DNA of 64,000 nt from Cellulophaga omnivescoria (GTDB lineage Bacteria > Bacteroidota > Bacteroidia > Flavobacteriales > Flavobacteriaceae), in contig NZ_MDDP01000013.1 in NCBI RefSeq assembly GCF_001999725.1, positions 1 through 64,000 on the forward strand, read 5' to 3'. The notes below the pieces were generated by a model. The model made no database searches, was not told the DNA's origin, and saw nothing but the letters and a program-made list of their open reading frames with translations. Positions within the stretch are counted from its first letter, which is position 1. Every line of letters starts with the position of its first letter. Of the stretch, positions 62,512-64,000 are shown piece by piece. Made by a program: the position numbers and the translations under genes.

Positions 62512-64000
62512 TTAAAATTTAAAATTATAAGTTACAGATGGTACTACACCAAAAATTGAGGTACGCAATGCTTCATTGTTACCTGTGTCTTCATTTCTAG
62601 AAAAATTGATAGAAGCGGCATTTTTACGATTGTAAACGTTGTAAACACCAAAAATCCATTGTGCTTGTAGCTTTCTATTTTTATTTTTTTTAGGTGTTAG
62701 TGTAGCAGATATATCTAACCTATTGTAGCTTGGTAGACGTTGATTGTTGCGTTCTCCATAAATAGGAATACTTAAATCTTTATATTCAAATTGTCCTATT
62801 GGGTAGTTTGTAGGTTGCCCAGATTGGTATATTAAATTGCTATTAATGCTCCATTTGTCATTAATGTTATAACTTGCATTTAATGATAAATCGTGGGTTT
62901 TATCAAAAGAGGTTGTATACCATTTTCCGTTATTTATTCCTGTTTCTTCTATAGTTCTGCCGGGTGTTTGTTGTTCAGATTTTGATAAGGTATATGATAG
63001 CCATCCGTTTAATTTTCCACTATTTTTTTTGAGCATAAACTCTAAGCCGTAAGATCTCATTTTTCCGTTTAAAATCACTTGTTCTATTGCATCATTAGCA
63101 ATTAAATTAGCGCCATCTATATAATCTATTCTGTTTTTTACATCTTTATAATACGCCTCAGTCTCTAAAGAGTAATTATCATTTTTAAAATTTTTAAAAT
63201 AGCCTATAGCATATTGATCTAAAATTTGTGGTTTTATATATCTTCCACTAGGAGACCAAACGTCTAAAGGAGTAGGGGAGCTAGTGTTAGATAGTAAATG
63301 CAAGTACTGCGCCATATGATTGTAACTTGCTTTAATAGAGTTGTTGTTGTTTAATGCGTATGATAAGGCTAGTCTAGGTTCTAAATTATTAAAAGTTGTT
63401 ATTTGGGCAGTTCTTTTAAAGCGTTCTTTACCTATAGGTTCTGCACTTTCATATATCTGAAAATCAGTATTAAAATTAACTGCTTGGTTGTTTTCGTATA
63501 TAAAAAGTTCATCTTGCCCAAGTCTAGTGAAATGGCTCCAGCGTACTCCGTATTGTAAGGTAAGTTGGTTAGTAATTTTGTGTTCTGTGTCTATATAAGC
63601 GGCAAATTCGTTGGCGTATTTATCTGTTAATTTATTTGGTAAAATGCCAGAGTCACTGCGGTTTGGCTTTATCTCACCAGGATTAAACCTGTAATAGGTG
63701 TTATTTATGCCGTAATTTAACTTTAAATTATTAGAAATGTAATTTTTAAAATCGTATTTAAGATTAAAATTTTGAATACCTGAGTTCCATTTAAAACCAA
63801 CAAAATCTAATTCTAGCCCATAAAAGTAGTCTGAGTAAATTAAAGATAAGTTGCTAAATAATTTATCAGTAAATAAATGATTCCATCTCAAATTAATAAC
63901 AGAGTTTCCATATGTGTTTTCAAAACTATTAGCAATACTAAAAACATCTCTTCCAAAATAACCAGAAAGATATAAGTTGTTGTTTTTGTTTGTTTTATAA
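62512..64000 (-). CDS. TonB-dependent receptor, C-terminal part (runs off the right edge)
   Basis: The frame is open from the stop at 62512 through the window's end on the minus strand. The TTG at 63891 is not a true start, since coding continues upstream (NNNLYLSGYFGRDVFS is followed in frame by that Leu). The visible 496 residues are amphipathic beta strands with aromatic ends, including NLEPRLALSYALNN, YFKNFKNDNYSLETEAYYKD, GLEFMLKK and the last strand PSVTYNFKF, which ends in aromatic Phe as in outer-membrane barrels. The plug domain is outside the window. It is paired with the DUF4249 lipoprotein. Confidence 0.9.
   Translation of the reverse strand, partial: YKTNKNNNLYLSGYFGRDVFSIANSFENTYGNSVINLRWNHLFTDKLFSNLSLIYSDYFYGLELDFVGFKWNSGIQNFNLKYDFKNYISNNLKLNYGINNTYYRFNPGEIKPNRSDSGILPNKLTDKYANEFAAYIDTEHKITNQLTLQYGVRWSHFTRLGQDELFIYENNQAVNFNTDFQIYESAEPIGKERFKRTAQITTFNNLEPRLALSYALNNNNSIKASYNHMAQYLHLLSNTSSPTPLDVWSPSGRYIKPQILDQYAIGYFKNFKNDNYSLETEAYYKDVKNRIDYIDGANLIANDAIEQVILNGKMRSYGLEFMLKKNSGKLNGWLSYTLSKSEQQTPGRTIEETGINNGKWYTTSFDKTHDLSLNASYNINDKWSINSNLIYQSGQPTNYPIGQFEYKDLSIPIYGERNNQRLPSYNRLDISATLTPKKNKNRKLQAQWIFGVYNVYNRKNAASINFSRNEDTGNNEALRTSIFGVVPSVTYNFKF

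Overview
The window is a low-GC, coding-dense stretch of a Bacteroidota chromosome, almost certainly a member of the Flavobacteriaceae; the genus cannot be fixed from sequence alone. The evidence is the family content (DUF4105, DUF4249/TonB receptor pair, CCC-motif membrane proteins, DUF2752, DUF5606, VF530, a ~1120-residue SecA without the C-terminal zinc motif, RNase Y next to ZapA), Bacteroidota-type -7 promoter boxes (TAnnTTTG), and a giant secreted protein with thrombospondin type 3 calcium-binding repeats. No tRNA, rRNA, CRISPR array, insertion sequence or prophage was seen. Most of the window is core chromosome.

Layout. (1) 1-9010, minus: a >3000-residue secreted repeat protein, interrupted near 370 by a one-base frameshift; its missing C-terminus, probably carrying the type IX sorting domain, lies off the left edge. 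(2) 9288-16556: cca and tsaC-type tRNA genes at the 3' end of a cell-surface glycan operon (TupA-like protein, glycosyltransferase, nucleotidyltransferase, and a fused CDP-glycerol-type transferase plus GT2), with a divergent GT2 gene. (3) 16621-23759: dapD, ruvX, def, DUF5606, a PAS histidine kinase with a stand-alone receiver, a LURP-one-like protein, and a GH20 hexosaminidase/SGNH esterase pair. (4) 24035-31739: RhlE helicase, VF530, MazG, MATE exporter, PAP2 phosphatase, then a minus-strand group with GT2, MeaB and DUF2911. (5) 31952-35861: overlapping ECF sigma/membrane protein/surface protein operon, MsrA lipoprotein, M23 peptidase.

(6) 35881-37815: the most unusual part. Four tandem genes encode related small exported peptides of about 80 residues. 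Two of them are almost identical and lie in a 408-bp direct duplication that includes their upstream regions; a 38-residue membrane ORF follows. (7) 37903-46470: secA, DUF2795, and a minus-strand operon (DUF4105, ABC-F, methyltransferase-like fragment, 43-residue membrane ORF, SdpI family, cobalamin adenosyltransferase). (8) 46644-52772: pssA, and an envelope operon kdsD-tatC-AhpD-like-lptB divergent from recQ. (9) 52859-58774: DUF2752 plus two CCC-motif paralogues, Smr protein, lipoprotein, cysteine desulfurase, a secreted hypothetical, and an M23 peptidase. (10) 58971-61363: coiled-coil protein, zapA, a structured RNA that looks like 6S RNA, and rny. (11) 61443-64000: DUF6095-like protein, DUF4249 lipoprotein and the C-terminal part of a TonB-dependent receptor running off the right edge.

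Links between genes: MeaB and the PduO-type adenosyltransferase both serve adenosylcobalamin-dependent methylmalonyl-CoA mutase, which is not in the window. KdsD and LptB both serve LPS synthesis and export. Protein annotations rest on motif recognition by eye; DUF names are from memory.
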